In this document: positions 8,359 to 15,435 of the stretch, one piece after another
Layout: each line of letters starts with the position of its first letter
Numbering within the stretch: position 1 is the stretch's first letter
DNA from: an uncultured Pelagibacteraceae bacterium
Lineage (GTDB): Bacteria; Pseudomonadota; Alphaproteobacteria; Pelagibacterales; Pelagibacteraceae
Assembly: GCA_902626245.1 (NCBI GenBank)
Contig: CACOED010000003.1
Location: 1-56,052, forward strand
DNA length: 56,052 nt
Direction of reading: 5' to 3'
Position numbers and translations under genes: made by a program
Notes under the pieces: model-generated
What the model saw: the letters and a program-made list of their open reading frames with translations, nothing else
What the model was told of the DNA's origin: nothing
Database searches by the model: none

Positions 8359-8542
8359 CCTCCTTAGTATATTTTTCAATTGTTTTTTTATAATCGTAAA
8401 AATCCAAGGTATCAGCTTCAAGTTTACATAATTTTTTAATTATTATTTTTTGAAGTCTCTCTAATTTTTCATCACTTAGTTTAGACATTTTATATTCAAA
8501 CTTATTTCTAAACTTAGAAATGGGGATTTCTTTATGTTTCAC
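8339..8542 (-). CDS. small charged protein, unknown function
   Basis: This 67-residue protein is Lys/Glu-rich and mostly helical (EKLERLQKIIIKKLCKLEADTLDFYDYKKTIEKY). It has no signal peptide or recognised domain. It opens the minus-strand run of four small genes and overlaps the next by about 20 nt. The run diverges from the unit that starts at 8659. It may be cytoplasmic. Confidence 0.5.
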   Translation of the reverse strand: MKHKEIPISKFRNKFEYKMSKLSDEKLERLQKIIIKKLCKLEADTLDFYDYKKTIEKYTKEDGFENN

Positions 8543-8600
8543 ATCTATTATGTAGTTATTTTATTTAGTATTACCTAGTGTAAAATAAATTAATATTTTT

Positions 8601-8623
8601 CACTGAGCAAATTAGTGCTTTTT
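8601..8623 (+). terminator. weak hairpin plus T-run in the leader of the 8659 gene
   Basis: CACTGA and TTAGTG can pair (6 bp, one G-T) around the loop GCAAA, followed by C and five T. On the plus strand this resembles a weak intrinsic terminator or attenuator 35 nt before the start codon of the pLGIC unit. The stem is AT-poor only by local standards, so confidence is low. Confidence 0.3.
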
Positions 8624-8658
8624 AAGTTTATGATTATAAATTATGATAATAAGTTATT

Positions 8659-9114
8659 ATGACTAAAATAAGAGATCCATTATCAATTGAAAAAATTTTG
8701 AAAGATTTGATTGGCAAATTAAAAGAAAATGAAATTAAAGAATTTACAGGAAAATCAATTTCTCATTTTAGAAAATGCAGTGATCCTGACGATAAAGACC
8801 ATAACCTTCATTTATCCGATGCAATAAAACTTGATATGCTGTCTTTAAAATCGCAAAATGGGAGCCCATTTTTAGATAATATTAGTTTAATTATTAATAA
8901 TGAATTTAACGAGCAGGAAAAATTAGAAGATGTATCAAGAAATCTTATTGCAATAGGTGGTAGAATAGGAAATTTAATGGATACAACAGAAAAAGCACTT
9001 CATCCTGACAGTCCTAATGGTGAAGAAATTGCAAAAAAAGAAAAAGAAAAAATTTTCGATGCTATTTCTCAAGTAGAAGAAAAAATAGCTAGGTTGAAAC
9101 TATCAATAAAATAA
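8659..9114 (+). CDS. possible phage CII-like / HTH regulatory protein
   Basis: This 151-residue cytoplasmic protein is first in a plus-strand unit of three. Its N-terminal half has the layout of CII (CP76)-like regulators: a helical segment, then GKSISHFRKCSDPDDKDHNL followed by LSDAIKLDMLSLKSQNGSPFL, matching the family's 'choose helix, list of D/P, then ddai.l...g' pattern. The C-terminal part (residues ~95-150) is strongly helical and charged, probably a coiled coil (EEIAKKEKEKIFDAISQVEEKIARLKL). It may bind DNA and control the adjacent channel gene, but the family match is by eye and only moderate. Confidence 0.55.
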   Translation: MTKIRDPLSIEKILKDLIGKLKENEIKEFTGKSISHFRKCSDPDDKDHNLHLSDAIKLDMLSLKSQNGSPFLDNISLIINNEFNEQEKLEDVSRNLIAIGGRIGNLMDTTEKALHPDSPNGEEIAKKEKEKIFDAISQVEEKIARLKLSIK

Positions 9115-9128
9115 ATTAAATTAAAGTT

Positions 9129-9434
9129 ATGAATGTCAATGACGCTTTAAAAAAAATAGGAGAAATTACTGAGAAGGAATTGGAAAAAAATCCTGATGCT
9201 CTTACTTGGGATGATGAGATAAACATCAAAAGATCAATGGTTAATAGTTTAAATTTAGAAAAATATTTTAAAGATCCTGTTGCATTAGAAAATATGTATA
9301 TATACGAAATGTTTAACGATAAGTTTAAAATTCCACCTAAAAAAAAATTAGAAATGATAAAGTTTTATATTATGGCTTTACCTAAGATGTCTGAAATAGA
9401 AAAAGTAGATATTGATCCCTCAAAAATAAAATAA
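9129..9434 (+). CDS. small helical protein of the channel unit, unknown function
   Basis: This 101-residue protein is not recognised. It is acidic at the start (NDALKKIGEITEKELEKNPD) and helical throughout, with no signal peptide, membrane span or Cys. It lies 14 nt after the CII-like gene and 10 nt before the pLGIC gene, so co-transcription is very likely and a role linked to the channel or its regulator is the simplest guess. Confidence 0.6.
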   Translation: MNVNDALKKIGEITEKELEKNPDALTWDDEINIKRSMVNSLNLEKYFKDPVALENMYIYEMFNDKFKIPPKKKLEMIKFYIMALPKMSEIEKVDIDPSKIK

Positions 9435-9444
9435 ATAAATTTTA

Positions 9445-11484
9445 ATGAATTTTAATTCGCTAGTTTGGTACTCTTCTTTAGCAATAGGAGATGAAAAAAA
9501 TAGTTATGTAGCTGACTTTCTTAATAGAAGTTGTGAACTACTTAATGAAGAAATTAACGATGAAATTAAAGAAAAAAAACTTCCTATTAATTTTAAGATC
9601 GATTTTTTGCACATACCAAAGGGTGAGGAAGGGGTTGATTTATTAAATAATAAACTAGTAAGTTATAAAAATCCTATATTTACCAATGGTCATAGTATAC
9701 CTAAGTACAATCCATCAATTATTGAAAGTATAAAAGATAAAAGTTTTTTTTATTTTCCTCAAAATGTAACTAATGCAAGTTACGATAAATTTGAGGAGAA
9801 TGTTAGAAAAAGGATTTTTAAAGTAGGTAGAGCTGACCAACCGGCAAAGTTAGCATTTATAGATAATGAAATAAAAAAACATTCTTCATCAAAAGTTTAT
9901 TTTTTTCATCAAGAACTGAGATTATCTGAAAAAATGTTAGCCAATCATAATGATGATAAAAATTTTACAAATTTTTCTTTTAAGGATTTTGATGAAGCGA
10001 AAGCGGATGAAAACGTAAAAACTATTTTGAAAGATTTAAAACCAGATGATTTAATAGTTTTAGATCTTAATTTAAGTAGATTTAAATATATATTTAATTA
10101 TTTAATTGATAATAATCTCCAAAATAAAGTTATCAGCACGTTTGGTTCAATAGAGAATAGGTTTGAAAAAATAACATTTAACTTAATTCAATTAGTGGGG
10201 AATCATGGGATTCCATCGGTTTCAATTGAAGACCTGATGTCAAAAATTTATGGAGAAAATGTAACACCAACAGATAAAGCTCTACTCTTAGATAGTACAT
10301 TTAGATTAGAAATCCCTATTTTAGCATTTCAAACTTTAAAGAAATGTATTAATTCTGGATTAACAAATATTGAAGATCAAAATATTTTAGAAACTTTATT
10401 GTCTTTTAATAATGATAGCGATGTTTTTGTTGGAAAACGTATTCAATATGGTTTTAACCAATCGAATGAAAATATTTTAAAAGAAAATTATGCCTATACT
10501 TTCCCTAATTCTTTACAGAATGAAAAATTTAAAATTCCAAAAATTCTACATCCAACTCAATTTTCAACAGTTAATGGAAAGATACAGCAATTTAATACTA
10601 TATATAATTATATTGATGTACTCAGAATAACCAATATTGATATTAAAGAAAAAACATGGACTGCAGAATTTTATTTAGATCTTGTATCGCAGTCAGATAA
10701 TCCTTTAGATCAGGTTATTTTTAATAATTTATCATCGACAAACGATAAATTTACTTCAAAGGAAATTTGGAGAAGGAAAGATGACAATGATTATAATACA
10801 GTTAGATATTATATAGTTGCAAACTTTGATTTCTTAGCAATTGCAGATAACTATCCTTTTGATTGGCAAAGTGTTTATATTTCAATGACACTTAAGGATA
10901 ATTCAAAACATATACTACAACCAATTCCACTAGAATTAGTAGATGATGAATTTGATATAAATGAGTGGCATATCGAAAATGCTTTTTCAGGTATAAAATA
11001 TAAGAAAAACTTTTTATATAAAGATACTGATCTTAAAAAAACGGTTACAGTATCGAGTGAAAATAGATTGGGTTGGACCTTAAGAAGAAAGAATACTGCT
11101 ACTCTATTTAAAATTGGTATACCAATGTTCTTCCTAACTTTCCTAGTTTATTATTCTGTATTTTTAGGGTTTGATAAATCAGGGGAAAGTATAGGAATTT
11201 TAACAACAACGTTCTTATCAGCAATTGCTTTATATTTTTCTGTTGAAAAACCAGAACCAAAAAAATTAACAATTATTGATATTATTTTTATTTGGTTTTA
11301 CGTCGTGAATGGTTTCACTATTACGGCTTTCAGCTTATCTTCATTAATAACTGAAAAAATACATTATTATACAAGTGGATTTTTAAAATTCATTATTCCG
11401 TTATCACTAATAAGTATTGCTATATATTTATATAAAAGAGTTCAAAATAATAGAAAAGATATAATACTTGATAGAGATCTTTAA
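9445..11484 (+). CDS. pentameric ligand-gated ion channel fused to a type-I PBP-like domain
   Basis: This 679-residue protein has three parts. Residues ~4-350 look like a type-I periplasmic-binding-protein fold (AmiC/LivJ type): SLVWYSSLAIGDEKNSYVAD at the start, an inter-lobe region FFYFPQNVTNASYD, and KRIQYGFNQSNEN near the end. Residues ~385-545 match a pLGIC extracellular beta-sandwich, with YIDVLRITNIDIKEKTWTAE and the loop core DNYPFDWQ (468-475). The pLGIC membrane domain follows: LRRKNTATLFKIGIPMFFL (M1), SIGILTTTFLSAIALYFSV (M2, pore), a Pro-containing loop, M3 (~608-632) and M4 (~644-664). No Cys-loop cysteines are present, as usual in prokaryotes. The oddity is the absence of any signal peptide; in-frame stops at 9427 and 9436 exclude an upstream start. 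The pLGIC call is firm, the PBP call moderate. Confidence 0.85.
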   Translation: MNFNSLVWYSSLAIGDEKNSYVADFLNRSCELLNEEINDEIKEKKLPINFKIDFLHIPKGEEGVDLLNNKLVSYKNPIFTNGHSIPKYNPSIIESIKDKSFFYFPQNVTNASYDKFEENVRKRIFKVGRADQPAKLAFIDNEIKKHSSSKVYFFHQELRLSEKMLANHNDDKNFTNFSFKDFDEAKADENVKTILKDLKPDDLIVLDLNLSRFKYIFNYLIDNNLQNKVISTFGSIENRFEKITFNLIQLVGNHGIPSVSIEDLMSKIYGENVTPTDKALLLDSTFRLEIPILAFQTLKKCINSGLTNIEDQNILETLLSFNNDSDVFVGKRIQYGFNQSNENILKENYAYTFPNSLQNEKFKIPKILHPTQFSTVNGKIQQFNTIYNYIDVLRITNIDIKEKTWTAEFYLDLVSQSDNPLDQVIFNNLSSTNDKFTSKEIWRRKDDNDYNTVRYYIVANFDFLAIADNYPFDWQSVYISMTLKDNSKHILQPIPLELVDDEFDINEWHIENAFSGIKYKKNFLYKDTDLKKTVTVSSENRLGWTLRRKNTATLFKIGIPMFFLTFLVYYSVFLGFDKSGESIGILTTTFLSAIALYFSVEKPEPKKLTIIDIIFIWFYVVNGFTITAFSLSSLITEKIHYYTSGFLKFIIPLSLISIAIYLYKRVQNNRKDIILDRDL

Positions 11485-11571
11485 ATATGAAAAAATGTAT
11501 TTATTGTAAATAGCTCAGGTGTTTACAGAGGTTCAATAGGAATGTAATATTTTTACAAATAGATTTATATT

Positions 11572-11994
11572 ATGATAAAAAAAATTAAAATTAACATAGA
11601 TAGTAGTATTAATTGCTACGCATTTGAAGATATTGATCTTAATCAGGGAAAGTTAAAGATATCTTATATTGAGCTTTCCGAAAATTTGATTTTATTAGAT
11701 AAAAGCTATTATAAGACAAAAGAAAATTTTAAAGAAGAGAACAAGACGTGTTTTGCTGGAGAATTTGATAGCTCTAAGTTAGATTTTAGTTATGAGCCTA
11801 TGGAACCTTCAAAAGAATTTAGAATTAGTTTGAATGGAGATTTAGAATTTTCTTGTGAAGATAATATGAGCACATTTGAAAACTTAAATGAAATTAAAGG
11901 AAACTCATTATCTGTTTCGTTTGTATCAAATGACGGAATTCAAGATGATCTTTCAACATCCCAAATAGATTTTTGTGATATTAAAAAGATATAA
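11572..11994 (+). CDS. hypothetical protein
   Basis: This 140-residue acidic protein has no signal peptide, span or recognised domain. It begins with beta-like segments (MIKKIKINIDSSINCYAFED, KLKISYIELSENLILL) and has four Cys scattered through the sequence. It starts 87 nt after the channel gene, and the following short HTH gene starts 7 nt after its stop, so it may open a second plus-strand unit (11572-13837). Confidence 0.5.
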   Translation: MIKKIKINIDSSINCYAFEDIDLNQGKLKISYIELSENLILLDKSYYKTKENFKEENKTCFAGEFDSSKLDFSYEPMEPSKEFRISLNGDLEFSCEDNMSTFENLNEIKGNSLSVSFVSNDGIQDDLSTSQIDFCDIKKI

Positions 11995-12001
11995 AGCTTA
12001 A

Positions 12002-12172
12002 ATGACTTTTACAGAGTGGGACAATGCTTTAGCTGATTTAGCAATTGAATTAGATGAAGCCGCTGAGGCAATGGGTATTGATATGAGTGAGATTGAAAAA
12101 TGGAAAGAAAAAAATGAAGTCCCTCAAAAAGCAATAGATTGGTTAAATAAATCTAACGATGACCAGCCATAG
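12002..12172 (+). CDS. 56-residue putative helix-turn-helix protein
   Basis: A short frame encodes 56 residues: MTFTEWDNALADLAIELDEA, then AAEAMGIDMSEIEKWKEKNE and VPQKAIDWLNKS. The middle is a plausible Cro/XRE-like helix-turn-helix (EAAEAMGI-DMSEIEKWKEK), with the VP turn and following helix often seen in small phage-type regulators. Its stop overlaps the next gene's start by 14 nt, which supports real translation. It could regulate this run of genes; function is inferred only from the motif. Confidence 0.55.
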   Translation: MTFTEWDNALADLAIELDEAAEAMGIDMSEIEKWKEKNEVPQKAIDWLNKSNDDQP

Positions 12173-12431
12173 TATTTGTTCAAGATGTACAAAGAAATTT
12201 GACTTAATAAGTGGAAAAAAAATTTCTTACGCAGAAAATATTTTTTATATTTGTAAAGAATGCTTGCCAACTACTAAGCATTGTAAAAGTAAAATTTATC
12301 CATTTAAATGGGATTATTTTTGTAGTCCTTGCGAATGGTTTGGTTATGTTGATGAGGTTAAATATTTTAAAGACAAGTTGTCTTGTCCAATTTGCAATAA
12401 TTCAAAACTAGAAATGAATGATGAAAAATAG
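12159..12431 (+). CDS. small zinc-ribbon protein
   Basis: This 90-residue protein has four Cys pairs or near-pairs: CSRC (7-10), CKEC (33-36), CSPC (~55-58) and CPIC (~76-79). This suggests two structural zinc sites, such as a double zinc ribbon. There is no other catalytic motif. It overlaps the small HTH gene by 14 nt and is followed by a 191-residue orphan gene and a GIY-YIG nuclease, so a DNA- or RNA-linked role is possible but unproven. Confidence 0.65.
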   Translation: MTSHSICSRCTKKFDLISGKKISYAENIFYICKECLPTTKHCKSKIYPFKWDYFCSPCEWFGYVDEVKYFKDKLSCPICNNSKLEMNDEK

Positions 12432-12455
12432 TTTCTGTGATACAAGTATACTTCT

Positions 12456-13031
12456 ATGAAGATTAAATTTGTATTAGGTCCATATGGCTATGAAGTTGTA
12501 TTAGGAAATATATCGGAGCAGGTTTACAATAAATATTCTCAGGACAATGATGCTTTAAGAGATGCTGTAACAGGTTTTGAAGAAGATCCTGAGATTAAGG
12601 AATGGTCTGATATGGATGATATAGCTCACAATTATGGCGCTGTATTAGAGGAAGAAGGGACAGATCAATATTTAAAAATATTTAATGAAAATAATGATGA
12701 ATTATTAAATATACCTTTAACTTTAGATGAAATTCAAAATAAGGGTTTTAATATTAAAGAAGATGTTAAGCATTCACTAGAGGAAGATTTATCAGAAAAA
12801 TTTTATTTTTTTGGTCAGAGTGGAGAAAAAGGAGAATGGGAAAATTTAGATCAATTGTTTGAAGTGAGTGAATTTAAGCCAAGTGAATTTAATATTCATA
12901 TTGCAAACTTAGACGGGCTAAAAATAATTTATGCAATAAGTTATAAAAATAATGAAAAAACTAAGTTAAGTGTAGAGTCATCAAATCCTAACTTTCAAAA
13001 TTTTGAAGTAAGAATGGGAGATGATGTCTAA
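12456..13031 (+). CDS. hypothetical protein translationally coupled to the GIY-YIG gene
   Basis: This 191-residue acidic protein is not recognised. It starts with a beta hairpin-like MKIKFVLGPYGYEVVLGNIS and contains a long polar middle. Its stop codon overlaps the start of the next gene (TAATG), so the two are probably made together. An acidic partner of a nuclease can be an inhibitor, chaperone or specificity subunit; none of these is shown here. Confidence 0.55.
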   Translation: MKIKFVLGPYGYEVVLGNISEQVYNKYSQDNDALRDAVTGFEEDPEIKEWSDMDDIAHNYGAVLEEEGTDQYLKIFNENNDELLNIPLTLDEIQNKGFNIKEDVKHSLEEDLSEKFYFFGQSGEKGEWENLDQLFEVSEFKPSEFNIHIANLDGLKIIYAISYKNNEKTKLSVESSNPNFQNFEVRMGDDV

Positions 13032-13837
13032 TGACAATGATAAACAACAACTATAAAAAAATTATTAATTCAAAAAAAAAAGTTAACTTTTTTAATAAAT
13101 TAAAAAATTATGTTTATGTCTATTGCAAAGTAGATACTAAGAATAACAATAAAAAAACACCTATATACATTGGTGTCGGCAAAGGTCTTAGATGTCTTTC
13201 ACACTTAAAAGAACTAAATAAAAAAACAGATACTAAGTCAAAACTTTTAAAAGAATTAGATGAAAAAAATCTTTTAACTTTAGATATTCTAGCACACGGA
13301 TTAGATAAAGACCAAGTTCTTACTGTTGAATCTGCTTGTATTGATTTAATAGGAATTGAAAATTTAGAGAATAAACAGAAAGGTCATGGAAATAATGTAA
13401 AAAGAATTCCAATTGACGAACTTTATAATCAAATTAATAAGGAATATGTAAATGTTTTGCCTGAACACTCAGGTGTAGCGATTTTAATCAATAGAGACTA
13501 CAGAGCTCATTTTGACGAATTACAAACTTTTGAAATCACTAGAGGAGTTTGGAGAAAATCACAAAAAACTATTGCAGAAAATATCAATGCTAAGTTAGCA
13601 TATGCAGTTCATAATGGTGTAGTTAAAGAAGTTTATGAAATTCATAAATGGGTGCCAGCAGGTACACAACAATATTTTACAAGAGATGTTAACGAAAGAT
13701 TTATAAAAAATCTTCCTGGTAAAGAGAAATATTTTGAATTTGTTGGACGAAAAGCTTCTGATAAAATTAGAGAAAGATACAAAGGAAAAATAGTAAATAG
13801 AATAAGAAGTTACGGAAACTCTTTTGTAAAAATTTGA
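13031..13837 (+). CDS. GIY-YIG nuclease-domain protein (LEM-3-like)
   Basis: This 268-residue protein has an N-terminal GIY-YIG-type domain of the LEM-3-like branch: YVYVYCKVDTK then TPIYIGVGKGLRCLSHLKEL (residues ~27-60), with the downstream VESACIDLIG segment carrying the expected Glu. Residues ~130-268 form an unrelated C-terminal domain with GVAILINRDYR, TRGVWRKS and IHKWVPAGTQQYFTRDVNER; it resembles the generic 'nucleotide/DNA-binding tail' found on such proteins but was not assigned. It ends the plus-strand run and is convergent with the minus-strand genes beyond 13867. It may be a defence or repair nuclease. Confidence 0.75.
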   Translation: MTMINNNYKKIINSKKKVNFFNKLKNYVYVYCKVDTKNNNKKTPIYIGVGKGLRCLSHLKELNKKTDTKSKLLKELDEKNLLTLDILAHGLDKDQVLTVESACIDLIGIENLENKQKGHGNNVKRIPIDELYNQINKEYVNVLPEHSGVAILINRDYRAHFDELQTFEITRGVWRKSQKTIAENINAKLAYAVHNGVVKEVYEIHKWVPAGTQQYFTRDVNERFIKNLPGKEKYFEFVGRKASDKIRERYKGKIVNRIRSYGNSFVKI

Positions 13838-13866
13838 TTTTTTAATTAAACTATCTATAAATTTTT

Positions 13867-14190
13867 TTAAATCAAAATATCCGTTAATTCACTTAAAGTA
13901 TATCTGTCTTCACCTTTAGGTTCAAAAAATGTAATTTGATTATCACTTACATAATGGTCAAGCATTAAATCGTTAAAATTTCCAAAAGTAGCTTTGTCCT
14001 CTTCATTATTTTTAATATCAATTTTTGGATAATATTTTTTTATCTGATCGTTAACATATACCTCATACCAAACGCCATCATCAGTTTCTTTGAAGTACCC
14101 CCTATCCCATACTAGAGTATTAAGATTTTCTAGAGGATCTGATATAAAATCAGGATTTATTTCTGAATTAAAAACATCTTCTTTTTTCAT
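13867..14190 (-). CDS. hypothetical acidic protein
   Basis: This 107-residue protein is strongly acidic, with no signal peptide or recognised domain (WDRGYFKETDDGVWYEVYVN is its most distinctive stretch). It lies 42 nt beyond the next minus-strand gene, with which it may form an operon after the Cas4-like nuclease. Function unknown. Confidence 0.5.
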   Translation of the reverse strand: MKKEDVFNSEINPDFISDPLENLNTLVWDRGYFKETDDGVWYEVYVNDQIKKYYPKIDIKNNEEDKATFGNFNDLMLDHYVSDNQITFFEPKGEDRYTLSELTDILI

Positions 14191-14232
14191 TCTAAAATAT
14201 TAAATTAAATATTATTAAAATACTAATAATTT

Positions 14233-14565
14233 TTAGTAAATAAGATCTAATATTTTTCTCACTTCTTCGTTATCCTCTTCTTCATCACATTCCCAAATAC
14301 TCATTGAAGAAATAATGTCATTATTAAGATATGGTTTAATAAATTTAACTAAAGATTCATTTGAATAATCTTTGACTTCTGGACCATATGTTCCATACAA
14401 TTCTCCTAATGCATGCCACATACAGCAAGAATATGGTTCCTCATCCTTTGAAATAAATCCAAGTTTATTCCAAGTATCTTTGTCTCTAAAAAAGAATTTA
14501 AGGATTAAATCTGAATTTAACTTTGTCAAGAAATTAAGTCCTTTCCAGCATCTATAAACATGCAT
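14233..14565 (-). CDS. hypothetical protein overlapping the Cas4-like gene
   Basis: This 110-residue protein has a Cys/Trp-rich centre (EEPYSCCMWHALGELYGTYG) and an acidic tail (ECDEEEDNEEV). No domain is recognised. The first ATG makes a 40-nt overlap with the nuclease gene, and no other ATG exists before residue ~49, so a non-ATG start inside the first 25 codons (for example at FLTKL) is possible. Confidence 0.5.
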   Translation of the reverse strand: MHVYRCWKGLNFLTKLNSDLILKFFFRDKDTWNKLGFISKDEEPYSCCMWHALGELYGTYGPEVKDYSNESLVKFIKPYLNNDIISSMSIWECDEEEDNEEVRKILDLIY

Positions 14566-15329
14566 TTCTCACAGCTTTTGTTAATTTCAGGTACCTTATC
14601 TAATTCTAAAGTTTTTTTCATATTAATAATGTTTTCTTGTACCCAGGATGTATCTGTTACATATGGTACTAATGTCATAGTAAAATTCAATTTTCCCTCA
14701 AAGTTATCAAAACTTTTTTCTGCATTACAAACATAAAAGTAAGACGTATCTGAAACTTTAAAGCCCATTTTTCTTAAAATATGAACATATATATCCATCT
14801 GTATTTTATAACCTTGATGATAAATACTTTCTAAATATGATTTAGTTTCAACTTTAGTATTACTTGATTGAGCCTTGTAATCTACTACAACTAATTCCTC
14901 TCTATCTAAGTCATACCATATATCATCTACCCCACCATGTATTTCTATATTGGTGTCTTTATCTAAATATGAAATTCCACCCGATAAAGAATTTCTCCAA
15001 TCATCTAATTCTTTATGTTGAAATGGAATAAAATTAAGATTATATTTTTTAAATATCGGGTGAGGTTTCTTTTGGCGTCTCAGTATATCAAATTCCTTTT
15101 TTAGTAGTTCGTCGACTGCAACATTTAATGACCAGCCAGGTGTTCCTGGATCTTTTAATCCTTTAACTCTATCTAAATAAAAACATCTTTTACAGTCCAA
15201 GAAGTTGCTAAACTTTGATCTACTTATCTTAAAAGGTTCATTTGCCCCTTTTTTATAAACACTACCCTTTCGAGTTCTTATTGGAGTAACCTCTACTAAT
15301 TCGCCTTTTGAATTTTTTTTTAATCCCAT
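14526..15329 (-). CDS. PD-(D/E)XK nuclease, Cas4/AddB-like with Fe-S cysteines
   Basis: This 267-residue protein is a PD-(D/E)XK-superfamily nuclease of the RecB/Cas4 type. The N-terminal SRSKFSNFLDCKRCFYLDRV is the usual opening helix and holds two Cys. The catalytic core reads IHGGVDDIWYDLDREELVVVDYKAQS, giving the metal-binding D and the D-x-K motif, followed by the QMDIYVHIL helix. The C-terminal NKSCEKCMF supplies two more Cys, matching a [4Fe-4S] site. It is standalone: no cas1, cas2, helicase or repeats are near. A single-strand exonuclease role in repair or defence fits the family. Confidence 0.82.
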   Translation of the reverse strand: MGLKKNSKGELVEVTPIRTRKGSVYKKGANEPFKISRSKFSNFLDCKRCFYLDRVKGLKDPGTPGWSLNVAVDELLKKEFDILRRQKKPHPIFKKYNLNFIPFQHKELDDWRNSLSGGISYLDKDTNIEIHGGVDDIWYDLDREELVVVDYKAQSSNTKVETKSYLESIYHQGYKIQMDIYVHILRKMGFKVSDTSYFYVCNAEKSFDNFEGKLNFTMTLVPYVTDTSWVQENIINMKKTLELDKVPEINKSCEKCMFIDAGKDLIS

Positions 15330-15435
15330 TGATTTTATATTATATTATAGAGTATAAAAATTTATAAATTATATTCATCTTTCACAAATGCTTTTTATCA
15401 AAGTAGCATGAAAGAGTCTAATTACTTAAAAGACT

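Noticed and set aside
8339-8421. Longer start for the 8113 secreted protein (102 residues)
   Set aside because: It would bury the signal peptide and increase overlap with the upstream gene; the start near 8358 or 8352 fits better.
11491-11540. MKKCIYCK-stop and tRNA-like words TAGCTCAG and GGTTCAAT
   Set aside because: The peptide stops after eight codons, and the words do not build a cloverleaf; most likely chance or a worn remnant.
12211-12411. Alternative frame within the zinc-ribbon gene
   Set aside because: The Cys-pair pattern is in the other frame, which also overlaps its neighbours properly.
14526-15329. CRISPR-Cas system suggested by the Cas4-like gene
   Set aside because: No cas1, cas2 or direct-repeat array is visible in the window.
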